A DNA stretch of 64,000 bases from JAIOSF01 sp047159865 (lineage in GTDB: Bacteria; Campylobacterota; Campylobacteria; Campylobacterales; Arcobacteraceae). Where the stretch lies: NCBI RefSeq assembly GCF_047159865.1, contig NZ_AP038804.1, forward strand, positions 1,302,001 through 1,366,000, in the 5' to 3' direction. Every line of letters starts with the position of its first letter. Position 1 is the first letter of the stretch. Shown here piece after piece: positions 27,190-35,960 of the stretch. The position numbers and the translations under genes are program-made. The notes under the pieces are model-generated. The model worked only from the letters and a program-made list of their open reading frames with translations. It was not told the DNA's origin and ran no database searches.

Positions 27190-27228
27190 GATAGTTATTA
27201 GATAAAGAAAACTTTATCTTTAGCTATC
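27190..27228 (+). other. Stem-loop between acpP and fabF
   Basis: AGATAAAG and CTTTATCT pair around an AAAA loop, and GATAG and CTATC form an outer stem with small internal loops. No T-run follows, so it is more likely an RNA-stability, processing or partial-termination element that lets acpP mRNA exceed fabF mRNA. Confidence 0.5.
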
Positions 27229-27293
27229 AATATAATTTAAATAAAGTTAAAATAATTTTAATTTTATTTAGTTTATAAATATGGAGTGATAAT

Positions 27294-28547
27294 ATGCAAA
27301 GAGTTGTAGTAACTGGTTTAGGGATGATAAATTCGCTTGGATCAAATGTAACAGATTCATTTAAAGCGATTGTTGATGGTCAAACAGGTATAGATAAGAT
27401 AACACTTTTTGATGCAAGTGAGTTTACAGCACAAATTGCAGGGGAAGTAAAAGATTTTGATCCAACAGCAATTATGGGTAAAAAAGAGGCTAAAAAAGCT
27501 GATAGATTTATACAGTTAGGTATTCACGCAGCTCAAGAAGCTATGGAAGATGCAGCACTAGTTACTGATAATAAGGTTAGTGATGATATCTCTGAGTCAT
27601 TTGGTATTGTAGCTGCTTCTGGTATTGGTGGTATGACAAATATAGAAAAAAATTCTGTTGTTTGTGCAAATAGAGGACCTAGTAAAATCTCTCCATTTTT
27701 TATTCCATCTTCATTAGTTAATATGCTTGGTGGTTTTATTACTATTCAGCATAATCTAAAAGGACCAAATATTTCAGCTGTTACAGCTTGTGCTGCTGGT
27801 ACTCATGCTATTGCAGATGCATATAAAACAATTGCACTTGGTGGAGCTACTAAAATGTTAGTTGTTGGTGCTGAATCTGCTGTATGTGCTGCTGGTGTTG
27901 GTGGATTTGCATCAATGAAAGCTTTAAGTACAAGAAATGATGATCCTAAAACTGCATCAAGACCATTTGATAAAAATAGAGATGGTTTTGTTATGGGTGA
28001 AGGTGCTGGAGCACTTGTTCTTGAGACTCTAGAGTCTGCAGAGGCACGAGGTGCAAAAATTTATGCTGAGGTTCTAGGTTTTGGTGAAAGTGGCGATGCA
28101 AATCATATTACAACACCAACAATGGATGGACCTTTACGAGCTATGAAAGCTGCTTATTCAATGGCTGAAAAAAATAATGGTGGTGAGTTAAAAATTGATT
28201 ATGTTAACGCTCATGGAACATCAACACCAGTAAATGACAAGAATGAAACAGCGGCATTAAAAGAATTATTTGGTGGAGCTGAAAATTGTCCTCCTGTAAC
28301 ATCTACAAAAGGACAAATTGGTCATTGTTTAGGTGCAGCTGGTGCAGTTGAAGCTATTATTGCAATTAAAGCTATGGATGATGGTGTAATCCCTCCAACA
28401 ATTAATCAAATAGAATCTGACGAAAATTGTGATTTAGATTATGTACCAAATACTGCTAGAAAAGCAGATGTTAATGTAATTATGAGTAACTCATTTGGTT
28501 TTGGTGGAACAAATGGTGTTATTATTATGAAAAAATACACAAAGTAG
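27294..28547 (+). CDS. fabF: 3-oxoacyl-[acyl-carrier-protein] synthase II
   Basis: FabF condenses malonyl-ACP with acyl-ACP. The 417-residue protein has the Cys-His-His active site: Cys in AVTACAAGTHA, His in VNAHGTSTP and His in KGQIGHCLGAAG. A GSGV-type N-terminus MQRVVVTGLGMI and C-terminal NSFGFGGTNG are typical. It begins 116 bases after acpP and accA follows after 10 bases. Confidence 0.97.
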   Translation: MQRVVVTGLGMINSLGSNVTDSFKAIVDGQTGIDKITLFDASEFTAQIAGEVKDFDPTAIMGKKEAKKADRFIQLGIHAAQEAMEDAALVTDNKVSDDISESFGIVAASGIGGMTNIEKNSVVCANRGPSKISPFFIPSSLVNMLGGFITIQHNLKGPNISAVTACAAGTHAIADAYKTIALGGATKMLVVGAESAVCAAGVGGFASMKALSTRNDDPKTASRPFDKNRDGFVMGEGAGALVLETLESAEARGAKIYAEVLGFGESGDANHITTPTMDGPLRAMKAAYSMAEKNNGGELKIDYVNAHGTSTPVNDKNETAALKELFGGAENCPPVTSTKGQIGHCLGAAGAVEAIIAIKAMDDGVIPPTINQIESDENCDLDYVPNTARKADVNVIMSNSFGFGGTNGVIIMKKYTK

Positions 28548-28557
28548 GTAAGGTACT

Positions 28558-29490
28558 ATGGCTACATATTTAGATTTTGAACAAGATTTAAAAAAAATTG
28601 AAGATGAAATTATTGTTGCAAAAACAAAAGCAGATGAATATGCTGTATCAATTTTAGAGAAAAAACTATCAAAAGAGGTAGAAAAAACATACTCAAATCT
28701 AACAGATTTTCAAAAACTAAAGTTAGCAAGACATGTTGATAGACCTTATGCTATGGATTATATAAGAGGCTTAATGACAGATTCTTATGAGATTCATGGT
28801 GACAGACATCTTGCAGATGATCAAGCTATTGTTTGTTTTTTAGGGTACATAGGTGATACAAAATGTGTAGTTATTGGTGAACAAAAAGGTCGAGGCGTTA
28901 AAAATAAAATCAAAAGAAATTTTGGTATGCCTAATCCTGAAGGATATAGAAAAGCTTTAAGAGCTGCTAAACTTGCTGAAAAATTCAACTTACCTATTTT
29001 ATTTTTAGTAGACACTCCGGGTGCATATCCAGGTATTGGAGCTGAAGAGCGAAGTCAAAGTGAAGCAATTGCGAGAAACTTATTTGAATTAAGTGATTTG
29101 GATACTATTATAGTATCTGTAGTTATTGGTGAAGGTGGTTCTGGTGGTGCGTTAGCTATCTCTATTGGTGATAAGTTGGCAATGATGAGATATAGTGTAT
29201 ATTCTGTTATTTCGCCAGAAGGGTGTGCAAGTATTTTATGGAAAAATCAAGATATGGTGGAAACTGCTACAAGTGCTTTAAAAATAACACCATCATATTT
29301 AAAAGATTCTAATTTAATTGATGATGTTATTAATGAACCATTAATTGGAGCTCATAGAAATACAAAAGATGCTGTTTCTGCTTTAGGTGACTATTTTTTA
29401 GATCAAGTTGCAGAATTGAAAAAGCTTTCTAAGGATGAAAGAGATCAAAAAAGATATGATCGACTTATGACTCTTGGAAGTTTTGCATAA
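28558..29490 (+). CDS. accA: Acetyl-CoA carboxylase carboxyltransferase subunit alpha
   Basis: AccA with AccD transfers the carboxyl group from biotin to acetyl-CoA to make malonyl-CoA. The 310-residue protein shows the DRHLADDQAIV region, GEQKGRG, FNLPILFLVDTPGAYPG and GEGGSGGALAI motifs of the crotonase fold. It ends the acpP-fabF-accA group and is followed by a strong terminator. Confidence 0.97.
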   Translation: MATYLDFEQDLKKIEDEIIVAKTKADEYAVSILEKKLSKEVEKTYSNLTDFQKLKLARHVDRPYAMDYIRGLMTDSYEIHGDRHLADDQAIVCFLGYIGDTKCVVIGEQKGRGVKNKIKRNFGMPNPEGYRKALRAAKLAEKFNLPILFLVDTPGAYPGIGAEERSQSEAIARNLFELSDLDTIIVSVVIGEGGSGGALAISIGDKLAMMRYSVYSVISPEGCASILWKNQDMVETATSALKITPSYLKDSNLIDDVINEPLIGAHRNTKDAVSALGDYFLDQVAELKKLSKDERDQKRYDRLMTLGSFA

Positions 29491-29510
29491 CATTACTTTC
29501 TGAAGACTAA

Positions 29511-29542
29511 AAAAGCCCCTATTATTTATAATAGGGGCTTTT
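29511..29542. terminator. Bidirectional intrinsic terminator between accA and nfo
   Basis: AAAAGCCCCTATTAT and ATAATAGGGGCTTTT form a 15-bp perfect stem around TT. A-run and T-run on both sides make it a symmetrical terminator serving the convergent accA and nfo genes. Confidence 0.92.
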
Positions 29543-29543
29543 T

Positions 29544-30428
29544 TTATTTTACTAGTTTGTATAAGTTTTTTATCTCTTGATCCCAAATAGTTTCATCAAT
29601 TGTTTCCAATACTAATGGAATATCATCCATTCGAGAATCATTCATAATGTACTCAAAGGCATTCCATCCTATCTCGCCCTCTCCCAAGCTATGATGTCTA
29701 TCTACTCGACTTCCTAAAGCTGGTTTAGAGTCATTTATATGCATACCCATTAAAAATTCTCTTCCAACAATTTTGTCAAACTCATTCCATGTTTTATCAT
29801 AAGCTTCTCTTGTTCTTATATCATATCCAGCTGTAAACATATGACAGGTATCTATACATACTCCAATTCTACTCTTATCTTCAACTCTATCTATAATATA
29901 CTCTAAATGTTCAAATTTATAACCAAGATTTGTACCTTGACCTGCTGTATTTTCAATAACAGCTTTTACATTTTTTGTTTTATCAAGAGCAAAATTTATT
30001 GACTCTGCAATTAAATCAAGGCACTCCAATTCTGCATAATGTATTTTTTCATTATATTCAGGATCTTTTTTACCAAATTTTTGTAGGTGACTTCCAGGAT
30101 GAAAATTTAATCTATCAAGACCTAAAATATCACATCTTTCTAGTTCATCGATGAAAGCATTTCGTGATTTTTCAAGTTTTTCACCATCTGGATTTCCAAG
30201 ATTAATAAGATAACTGTCATGAGGTAAAATATGTTTTGGTAATATTTTACTCTCTTCAAGGTTTTTAAACCATGCATCTAATGTCTTTGTATCAAATGGT
30301 TTTGCATCCCATCTTTTTTGATTTTTTGTAAATAATGCAAATGCTTTGGCACCAATTTCAATTGCATTTAAAGGTGCGTTTTGCACACCACCGCTTGCAC
30401 TCACATGTGCTCCAACAAATTTACTCAT
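29544..30428 (-). CDS. nfo: Endonuclease IV
   Basis: Nfo is a zinc AP endonuclease of base excision repair. The 294-residue TIM barrel shows the metal-ligand motifs HPGSHLQ, ENTAGQG, GVCIDTCHMFTAGYD, MHINDSK and HHSLGEGEIG. The start MSKFVGAHVSASGG is standard. It ends at a bidirectional terminator; the upstream lipoprotein gene is 9 bases away and likely cotranscribed. Confidence 0.96.
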   Translation of the reverse strand: MSKFVGAHVSASGGVQNAPLNAIEIGAKAFALFTKNQKRWDAKPFDTKTLDAWFKNLEESKILPKHILPHDSYLINLGNPDGEKLEKSRNAFIDELERCDILGLDRLNFHPGSHLQKFGKKDPEYNEKIHYAELECLDLIAESINFALDKTKNVKAVIENTAGQGTNLGYKFEHLEYIIDRVEDKSRIGVCIDTCHMFTAGYDIRTREAYDKTWNEFDKIVGREFLMGMHINDSKPALGSRVDRHHSLGEGEIGWNAFEYIMNDSRMDDIPLVLETIDETIWDQEIKNLYKLVK

Positions 30429-30437
30429 TTCTTTCCT

Positions 30438-30806
30438 TTATTTCACTTTGATCAATATTTTATTTTTTTTGTCTTTAAAGTAGATGTTTTTACTTGTAAA
30501 AAGTGTATATAAAAAATCATCACTGTAAGATGAGTCAATATACTTTTGATTAAATTTTTTTGAATCTATACATTTAAAAGTACTTTGGCAAATTTTATTT
30601 TTATATATTGATAAGTCTAAAATTACATTACCAACATTAAATAATTGCAAATGAACATAGTTTTTATAATAAACAATAAAACCATTATCATGATATTTCA
30701 TATGAGGTGTTTTAATGAGAATTGTAGAACTTACAGAATGTGTTGGTTGGTTAGAAACACATCCAACTAGCATGAAAGCAAAAATAAAAAATGATAAAGT
30801 TTTAAT
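30438..30806 (-). CDS. Small lipoprotein of unknown function, apparent ATT start
   Basis: The frame has no ATG, GTG or TTG that would include a complete signal peptide; its first ATG (30771-30773) falls inside the hydrophobic core. Reading upstream in frame gives KTLSFFIFAFMLVGC, a textbook lipoprotein signal with lipobox LVGC. An ATT at 30804-30806 is placed exactly where the initiator should be, with AAGG 8 bases before it, giving MKTLSFF... and about 122 residues. The mature part is beta-rich with no recognised family (a periplasmic YcfL-like fold is possible but unproven). AUU initiation is rare, so this start is inference; a changed base from ATG is the alternative. Confidence 0.6.
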   Translation of the reverse strand: MKTLSFFIFAFMLVGCVSNQPTHSVSSTILIKTPHMKYHDNGFIVYYKNYVHLQLFNVGNVILDLSIYKNKICQSTFKCIDSKKFNQKYIDSSYSDDFLYTLFTSKNIYFKDKKNKILIKVK

Positions 30807-30864
30807 ATTGATAACCTTGTATTCTTTAAAAGTAGTTTACAATCTTTTACTTAAATCAAAGTTA

Positions 30865-30873
30865 TGATATAAT
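30865..30873 (+). promoter_or_regulatory. Extended -10 promoter of ribE (leaderless start)
   Basis: TGATATAAT, a perfect TGnTATAAT, ends only 6 bases before the ribE ATG, so transcription should begin at or next to the A of AUG. No Shine-Dalgarno sequence is present. Confidence 0.65.
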
Positions 30874-30879
30874 CCAAAT

Positions 30880-31494
30880 ATGTTTACAGGACTTATACGA
30901 GAGATGGCTGAAGTAGTAAATTTCAGTGATAATATTTTAACAGTAAGAGCAGATTATCAACCTAAAATAGGTGATAGTATAGCTATAAATGGTGCATGTT
31001 TAACAGTTGTTGCGATTGAGGGTGATACATTTAGTGTTGAACTATCTCCTGAATCCCAAGCAATATTAGCAATGGAAAATTATAAAGGTTCTGTTCATAT
31101 GGAACCTGCAATGATGATGGGTGATCGTTTTGAAGGTCATATTGTTCAAGGTCATGTGGACTGTTTAGGAACAATAACTAATATTGTGCAAAATGGAAAT
31201 TCGACAGATTTTTTCATCTCAATCCCAAGTGAATATATGAAATATGTTATTTCAAAAGGTTCAATTACAGTTGATGGGATTAGTTTAACAGTAAATGAAG
31301 TGATGAAAGATCAATTTAGATTAACAATCATTCCTCATACTTTAGAAAACACTTTATTCCAATCATATATGATTAATAGTAAAGTTAACATTGAAACTGA
31401 TATGTTCGCACGATATATTTTTAATATGTTTAAAAGAGATGAAAAAGAGGGTTTATCGTGGGATACTGTTGATAAGATAATGTCTAGTTATTAG
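30880..31494 (+). CDS. ribE: Riboflavin synthase alpha subunit
   Basis: This enzyme dismutates two 6,7-dimethyl-8-ribityllumazines to riboflavin. The 204-residue protein has two tandem lumazine-binding barrels, each with a GDSIAINGACLTV- or GSITVDGISLTVNE-like motif, and the invariant MFTGLI N-terminus, which fixes the start. The C-terminal helix ends in the overlap with mreC. There is no ribosome site upstream and the -10 abuts the start, so a leaderless mRNA is likely. Other riboflavin genes are not adjacent. Confidence 0.95.
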   Translation: MFTGLIREMAEVVNFSDNILTVRADYQPKIGDSIAINGACLTVVAIEGDTFSVELSPESQAILAMENYKGSVHMEPAMMMGDRFEGHIVQGHVDCLGTITNIVQNGNSTDFFISIPSEYMKYVISKGSITVDGISLTVNEVMKDQFRLTIIPHTLENTLFQSYMINSKVNIETDMFARYIFNMFKRDEKEGLSWDTVDKIMSSY

Positions 31495-31507
31495 ATATTG
31501 TCTTTTT
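31474..31507. terminator. Terminator over the overlapping ends of ribE and mreC
   Basis: AAGATAATGTCTA and TAGATATTGTCTT pair over 13 positions with two G-U wobbles around a 5-base loop, followed by TTT. It contains the stop codons of both genes. Confidence 0.55.
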
Positions 31508-32266
31508 GTGTTCATATAAATAATAATTACGATTTCCTAAAGTTTTTGCATAAGGTGTAATTGATATCTCTTGAATATTATCTTGAATATCGATTTTACT
31601 TACTTTTCCTACTTTAATCCCAAAAGGAAATATTCCATCCATACTACTTGTAATAACTTCATCACCAATTGAAATATTTTGCCAAATAGGTACATATCGT
31701 ATAAGAAGTTGACCATTGTCTAAAATTCCACTAGTAATACCTGGTACATTGTTCTCACCTATAAAAACAGTATAGTTACATTTTACATTTTCGTTTAAAT
31801 AGGCAATTGAAGTATTGTTTTTATTTAACACAATACCCGCACTATAACCATCAAAAGTTATTAATGAATAGATTTTAGAACTATTAAGATCTGTTTTGTT
31901 AATAATGACTCTTGAGTAATCATTAAACTTGTAGTAAGATAACACTTTAACTTTTTTAAGCTCTAAATCTAAAGTAGAAAGTGAACTTTGGTTGGTTTTC
32001 AATTCTTTTAATTCACTTACTTTTATATCATATAATAGTTTATATTTTAAATGTTCGTTATTTGAATCTTTAAGTTGAGTAATATAATCAATTTGATTGA
32101 TATATTTTTCTATAGAACTATTTAATGTAACAAATAGTTCTATGTAAGAGGTTTTAATAGATTGATTTAACATAGAAAGTTTATTTTGAATAATTTTTTC
32201 TATGTTGAAAAAGTATAAAATACTAATTGTGGAAATTAGTATAAAAAGTGTAAACTTTTTATTCAT
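31484..32266 (-). CDS. mreC: Rod shape-determining protein MreC
   Basis: MreC links MreB to the periplasmic wall-synthesis machinery. The 260-residue protein has one N-terminal membrane segment (FTLFILISTISILYFF), a coiled coil and a C-terminal beta domain (GISSGILDNGQLLIRYV, IGDEVITSSMDGIFPFGIKVGKV). It follows mreB with an 8-base overlap, the normal order. Its 3' end overlaps ribE by 11 bases on the other strand. Confidence 0.93.
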   Translation of the reverse strand: MNKKFTLFILISTISILYFFNIEKIIQNKLSMLNQSIKTSYIELFVTLNSSIEKYINQIDYITQLKDSNNEHLKYKLLYDIKVSELKELKTNQSSLSTLDLELKKVKVLSYYKFNDYSRVIINKTDLNSSKIYSLITFDGYSAGIVLNKNNTSIAYLNENVKCNYTVFIGENNVPGITSGILDNGQLLIRYVPIWQNISIGDEVITSSMDGIFPFGIKVGKVSKIDIQDNIQEISITPYAKTLGNRNYYLYEHKKTISNN

Positions 32267-33290
32267 TCGATATTAGTCTAAGGAGTGATTCTTCATCTAA
32301 AGTTTTACTAGTTCCATAAGCAACAGCTAGTAGAGGATCTTCAGCAACTCTAACAGGCAGTTTTATATCATTTGCCAGATATTTGTCAAGGCCTCGTATA
32401 AGTGCTCCACCACCAGTTAAAACTACACCATTATCAACAACATCACCTGCTAAATCAGGTGGCATCTCTTCCAGCACTTGTCGAACTGCAAGTGAAATCT
32501 CTTTTAAAGGCTCATGTAAAGCTGTTCTAACACCTTCACTTGTAAGTTCAATAGTAGTAAGTAGTCCAGAACTATCTCTTCCTTTTACTTTAATTGTAGT
32601 ATCTTTTGTTTGTTTAATAGCTGTACCAATATCAAGTTTAATATTTTCAGCAGTTCTTTCTCCAATATAAAGGTTGAAGTTTTGTCTTACATAATCAACA
32701 ATTGATTTATCAAATCTATCACCAGCTACTTTAATTGACTTACTAAGCACTAATCCACCAAGTGAGGTAACACCAATTTCTGTAGTACCACCACCAATAT
32801 CAACAACAACATAACCATTTGGACTACTAACTGGAATACCAGCTCCAATAGCAGCAGCCATTGGTTCTTCAACAAGATAAACTTCTCTAGCTCCTGCACT
32901 TAATGCAGACTCTCTTACGGCTTTTCTTTCAACTTGAGTAATTCCATGAGGGATACAAATAATGATTCTTGGTCTAAGGAATGATTTTCTTCCATGTGCT
33001 TTTTCTATAAAGTATCGAATCATTCTTTCAGTCATTTCAAAATCAGCAATAACACCATCTTTCATAGGTCGAACAGCTTGTATATTTACAGGTGTTTTTC
33101 CTATCATTTGTTTTGCTTCTTTTCCAACTGCTAAAATTCTATCTCTTCCATATCGGTCATGTTGAACTGCTACAACTGATGGTTCATTGATGATGATCCC
33201 TTTCCCTTTTACAGATACAATTGTATTTGCTGTACCAAGATCTATCGCCATATCATTTGAAAACCAACCAATAAACTTATCAAAAATCAT
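32259..33290 (-). CDS. mreB: Rod shape-determining protein MreB
   Basis: The bacterial actin that guides lateral wall synthesis. The 343-residue protein has actin-family phosphate loops (MAIDLGTANTIV and VVDIGGGTTEIGV), the connect region and ADENOSINE motif VVLTGGGALIRGLDKYL. It sits 11 bases after clpX and overlaps mreC, in the conserved fabZ-lpxA-clpX-mreBC order of this phylum. Confidence 0.98.
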   Translation of the reverse strand: MIFDKFIGWFSNDMAIDLGTANTIVSVKGKGIIINEPSVVAVQHDRYGRDRILAVGKEAKQMIGKTPVNIQAVRPMKDGVIADFEMTERMIRYFIEKAHGRKSFLRPRIIICIPHGITQVERKAVRESALSAGAREVYLVEEPMAAAIGAGIPVSSPNGYVVVDIGGGTTEIGVTSLGGLVLSKSIKVAGDRFDKSIVDYVRQNFNLYIGERTAENIKLDIGTAIKQTKDTTIKVKGRDSSGLLTTIELTSEGVRTALHEPLKEISLAVRQVLEEMPPDLAGDVVDNGVVLTGGGALIRGLDKYLANDIKLPVRVAEDPLLAVAYGTSKTLDEESLLRLISNE

Positions 33291-33301
33291 TTTTATACCT
33301 T

Positions 33302-34534
33302 TTATACTACTTTTGGTAGTTTTATTTTATTTACAACATCTTCCGTTATAGTAACTTTTTTACCTTTATATTCAGGTAATTCATACATAACATCTAACAT
33401 AATATCTTCTAAAATTGACCGCAGACCTCTTGCTCCAGTTTTTCTATCAATAGCTGCTTTTGCTATAGCAATCAATGATTTATCATCAAACTCTAAATCT
33501 ACATCATCCATTTTAAAAAGTTTTGTATATTGTTTTACTAAAGAGTTTTTTGGTTCTTTTAATATATGAATCATTGCATCTTCATCTATCTCTTCTAAAA
33601 TAGCTGTCATGTGAAGTCGACCAATTAATTCTGGGATTAAACCATATTTTACTAAATCATCTGCTTCAATTTTTTCCATAATATTTTCTTGTTCTACTTT
33701 AGTTTTTTTCTCTTGATTAAAACCTAAAATATTACCACCTTCTCTTTTACCAATGATATCTTTCATACCATCAAATGCACCACCACAAATAAATAATACA
33801 TTTGTAGTATCTAGTTGTAAAGAGTCTTGTCCTGGATGTTTTCTTCCACCTTTAGGTGGAACATTTACCTGGCTACCTTCAACGATTTTAAGTAAAGCTT
33901 GTTGAACACCTTCACCACTTACATCTCTAGTGATACTTCTGTTTTCACTCATTCTAGCAATTTTATCAATTTCATCAATAAATATAATTCCTTGTTCAGC
34001 TTTTTTGATATCACCATCAGCAGCTTGTATTAGCCTTGTTACAACATTTTCAACATCATCACCAACATAACCAGCTTCTGTTAAACTTGTTGCATCTGCA
34101 ATAGCCAAAGGTACATCAAGATATTTTGAAATAGTTTGTGCAAGTAGAGTTTTACCACTTCCTGTTGGACCTATTAAAAGTACATTTGATTTTGTTAATT
34201 CTGTGATATCTTCACTATCAGATTGTTTAAATATTCTTTTATAATGATTGTAAACAGCAACACTTAAAACTTTTTTTGCTTTCTCTTGTCCTATTACATA
34301 CTCATCTAAAATTGTTTTTAACTCTTTAGGTGTTAAAATATTTTGTTGAATTGTTGAGTTAGAAACATCTGTTAACTCATTTGAATCCGATGATTCTGTT
34401 TTATGTTTTTCTATTATTTCATATGCAGATTTAGCACAAGACTGACAAATAGTTGCATTTTCCCCTGCAATTACAGGGTTTTGTACAGTGTCTTCTATGC
34501 CACAAAAATCACAAATTAGTTTTTCTTTTTTCAT
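33302..34534 (-). CDS. clpX: ATP-dependent Clp protease ATP-binding subunit ClpX
   Basis: ClpX unfolds substrates for ClpP. From the ATG at 34534 the protein has 410 residues: N-terminal zinc domain with Cys8, Cys11, Cys30 and Cys33, Walker A GPTGSGKTLLA, Walker B IIFIDEIDKIA, the GYVGDD pore loop and sensor regions, ending in the C-terminal RSILEDIMLDVMYELP. A longer in-frame start at 34582 lies inside lpxA and would precede the zinc domain with unrelated residues, so it is not chosen. It is 4 bases after the lpxA stop. Confidence 0.96.
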   Translation of the reverse strand: MKKEKLICDFCGIEDTVQNPVIAGENATICQSCAKSAYEIIEKHKTESSDSNELTDVSNSTIQQNILTPKELKTILDEYVIGQEKAKKVLSVAVYNHYKRIFKQSDSEDITELTKSNVLLIGPTGSGKTLLAQTISKYLDVPLAIADATSLTEAGYVGDDVENVVTRLIQAADGDIKKAEQGIIFIDEIDKIARMSENRSITRDVSGEGVQQALLKIVEGSQVNVPPKGGRKHPGQDSLQLDTTNVLFICGGAFDGMKDIIGKREGGNILGFNQEKKTKVEQENIMEKIEADDLVKYGLIPELIGRLHMTAILEEIDEDAMIHILKEPKNSLVKQYTKLFKMDDVDLEFDDKSLIAIAKAAIDRKTGARGLRSILEDIMLDVMYELPEYKGKKVTITEDVVNKIKLPKVV

Positions 34535-34538
34535 TTTC

Positions 34539-35318
34539 TTACTTTCTTGTAAAAGGGATACCTCGTTTTGTATCAAGTACAAATTGAGCTAAATTCTTTA
34601 CATTTTTATTTTTTGAATTGTTTATAAGTTCTTTGGCACTCTCTTGTAGTGCATTCCCCGATTCAAAAAGGTGTTTATATGCTTTTTTAATCTCTGAGAT
34701 ATCTTCTCTATTTTTGAAATTTCTTCTTAGACCATTTATATTAAGTCCTCTCAAAGAAGCACGATTTCCTTCACATATACAATATGGTGGAATATCTTGA
34801 ACAACAATAGAACCACCACCAAGCATTGCATACTCTCCAACTTTGCAAAATTGATGAACAGCACTAATACCACCAATAACAGCATTATTTGCAATCTCAA
34901 CATGACCAGCTAAAACTGTAGAATTAGCGATGACAATATTATTACCAATAATACAATCATGACCCATATGAACATGCCCCATAATCAGGTTACCATCTCC
35001 TATGATTGTATTGTATCCACCACCAGCTGTTCCAGTATTTATAAAAGTATGCTCTCGAATAGTATTGTTATCTCCAATTTTGAGATAAGTCTCTTCCCCA
35101 TTATATTTTAAATCTTGAGGAATAGTACCTAATACTGCATGTGAAAAAATTTGATTGTTCTCACCAATTGTAGTATAACCTTCAATTAAGGTGTGACTAG
35201 CAATCGTTGTACCTTTTCCAATTGTTACATTTGGACCAATAATAGTAAAAGGACCAATAGTTACATCATCTGCAATAATAGCTCCATCTTCTATAATAGC
35301 TGTTTTATGAATATTCAT
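34539..35318 (-). CDS. lpxA: UDP-N-acetylglucosamine acyltransferase
   Basis: LpxA performs the first step of lipid A synthesis. The 259-residue protein is a left-handed beta helix built of hexapeptide repeats (for example IIADDVTIGPFTIIGPNVTIG), with the catalytic His in GGISAVHQFCKVG and a helical C-terminal domain. It follows fabZ by 4 bases, the classic pairing. Confidence 0.97.
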   Translation of the reverse strand: MNIHKTAIIEDGAIIADDVTIGPFTIIGPNVTIGKGTTIASHTLIEGYTTIGENNQIFSHAVLGTIPQDLKYNGEETYLKIGDNNTIREHTFINTGTAGGGYNTIIGDGNLIMGHVHMGHDCIIGNNIVIANSTVLAGHVEIANNAVIGGISAVHQFCKVGEYAMLGGGSIVVQDIPPYCICEGNRASLRGLNINGLRRNFKNREDISEIKKAYKHLFESGNALQESAKELINNSKNKNVKNLAQFVLDTKRGIPFTRK

Positions 35319-35322
35319 ACTA

Positions 35323-35766
35323 TTATTTATCTACAACCATAGCTTTTAGCTGAGCTTCACTCACCAGTGTATCATCAACATATGCCTTACCATCTAAAAC
35401 AATAAGATTTTTTCTTAATTTCAATACTTTAATTCTATATTCTAATTTATCACCAGGCTTAACAGGGCTTCTGAATTTTGCTCCATCTATACTCATAAAA
35501 TAGATAACTTTATTTTGTAACTCTTCATCAGAAAGTCCTGCACTTTTTAAAGCTAATATCCCTCCTGCTTGTGCCATACCTTCAAGTATCATAACACCTG
35601 GATAGATAGGATGCCCTGGAAAATGCCCTTGAAAAACTGGTTCACTAATTGAAATGTTTTTATAAGCAATAATATCTTCACCTTGTACCATTTCTGTAAC
35701 TTTGTCTACTAATAAAAATGGATACCTATGAGGAAGTATCTTTTGAATCTCTACTACATCTAACAT
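35323..35766 (-). CDS. fabZ: 3-hydroxyacyl-[acyl-carrier-protein] dehydratase FabZ
   Basis: FabZ dehydrates 3-hydroxyacyl-ACP and provides the branch point toward lipid A. The 147-residue hot-dog protein has the HRYPFLLVDKV N-terminus and the catalytic His/Glu segment FPGHPIYPGVMILEGMAQ. It heads the minus-strand run fabZ-lpxA-clpX-mreB-mreC. The 194-base AT-rich gap upstream is shared with the divergent BI-1 gene and shows no other gene. Confidence 0.97.
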   Translation of the reverse strand: MLDVVEIQKILPHRYPFLLVDKVTEMVQGEDIIAYKNISISEPVFQGHFPGHPIYPGVMILEGMAQAGGILALKSAGLSDEELQNKVIYFMSIDGAKFRSPVKPGDKLEYRIKVLKLRKNLIVLDGKAYVDDTLVSEAQLKAMVVDK

Positions 35767-35960
35767 TTATATAACTCCTAAATTATTAACGGTCTTTAAA
35801 TATTTTACATCTTTAAAATTACATAGATTATATCTTAAAAAAGTTTATAATTACTATAAATAAAAGTAAGTATGTAAATGAAAGATGTTAATTATGAATT
35901 TTAAAGATAGATTTAAGTAAATAACTATAAAATCATAATACAAAATTAAAAGGAATATTA

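Noticed and set aside
34535..34582. Longer ClpX start at 34582
   Set aside because: The extra 16 residues lie inside lpxA and precede the zinc domain with sequence unlike ClpX; the ATG at 34534 gives the normal N-terminus.
35767..35960. RNA gene in the gap between fabZ and the BI-1 gene
   Set aside because: Only AT-rich promoter-like DNA, with no tRNA-like arms or stable hairpin visible.
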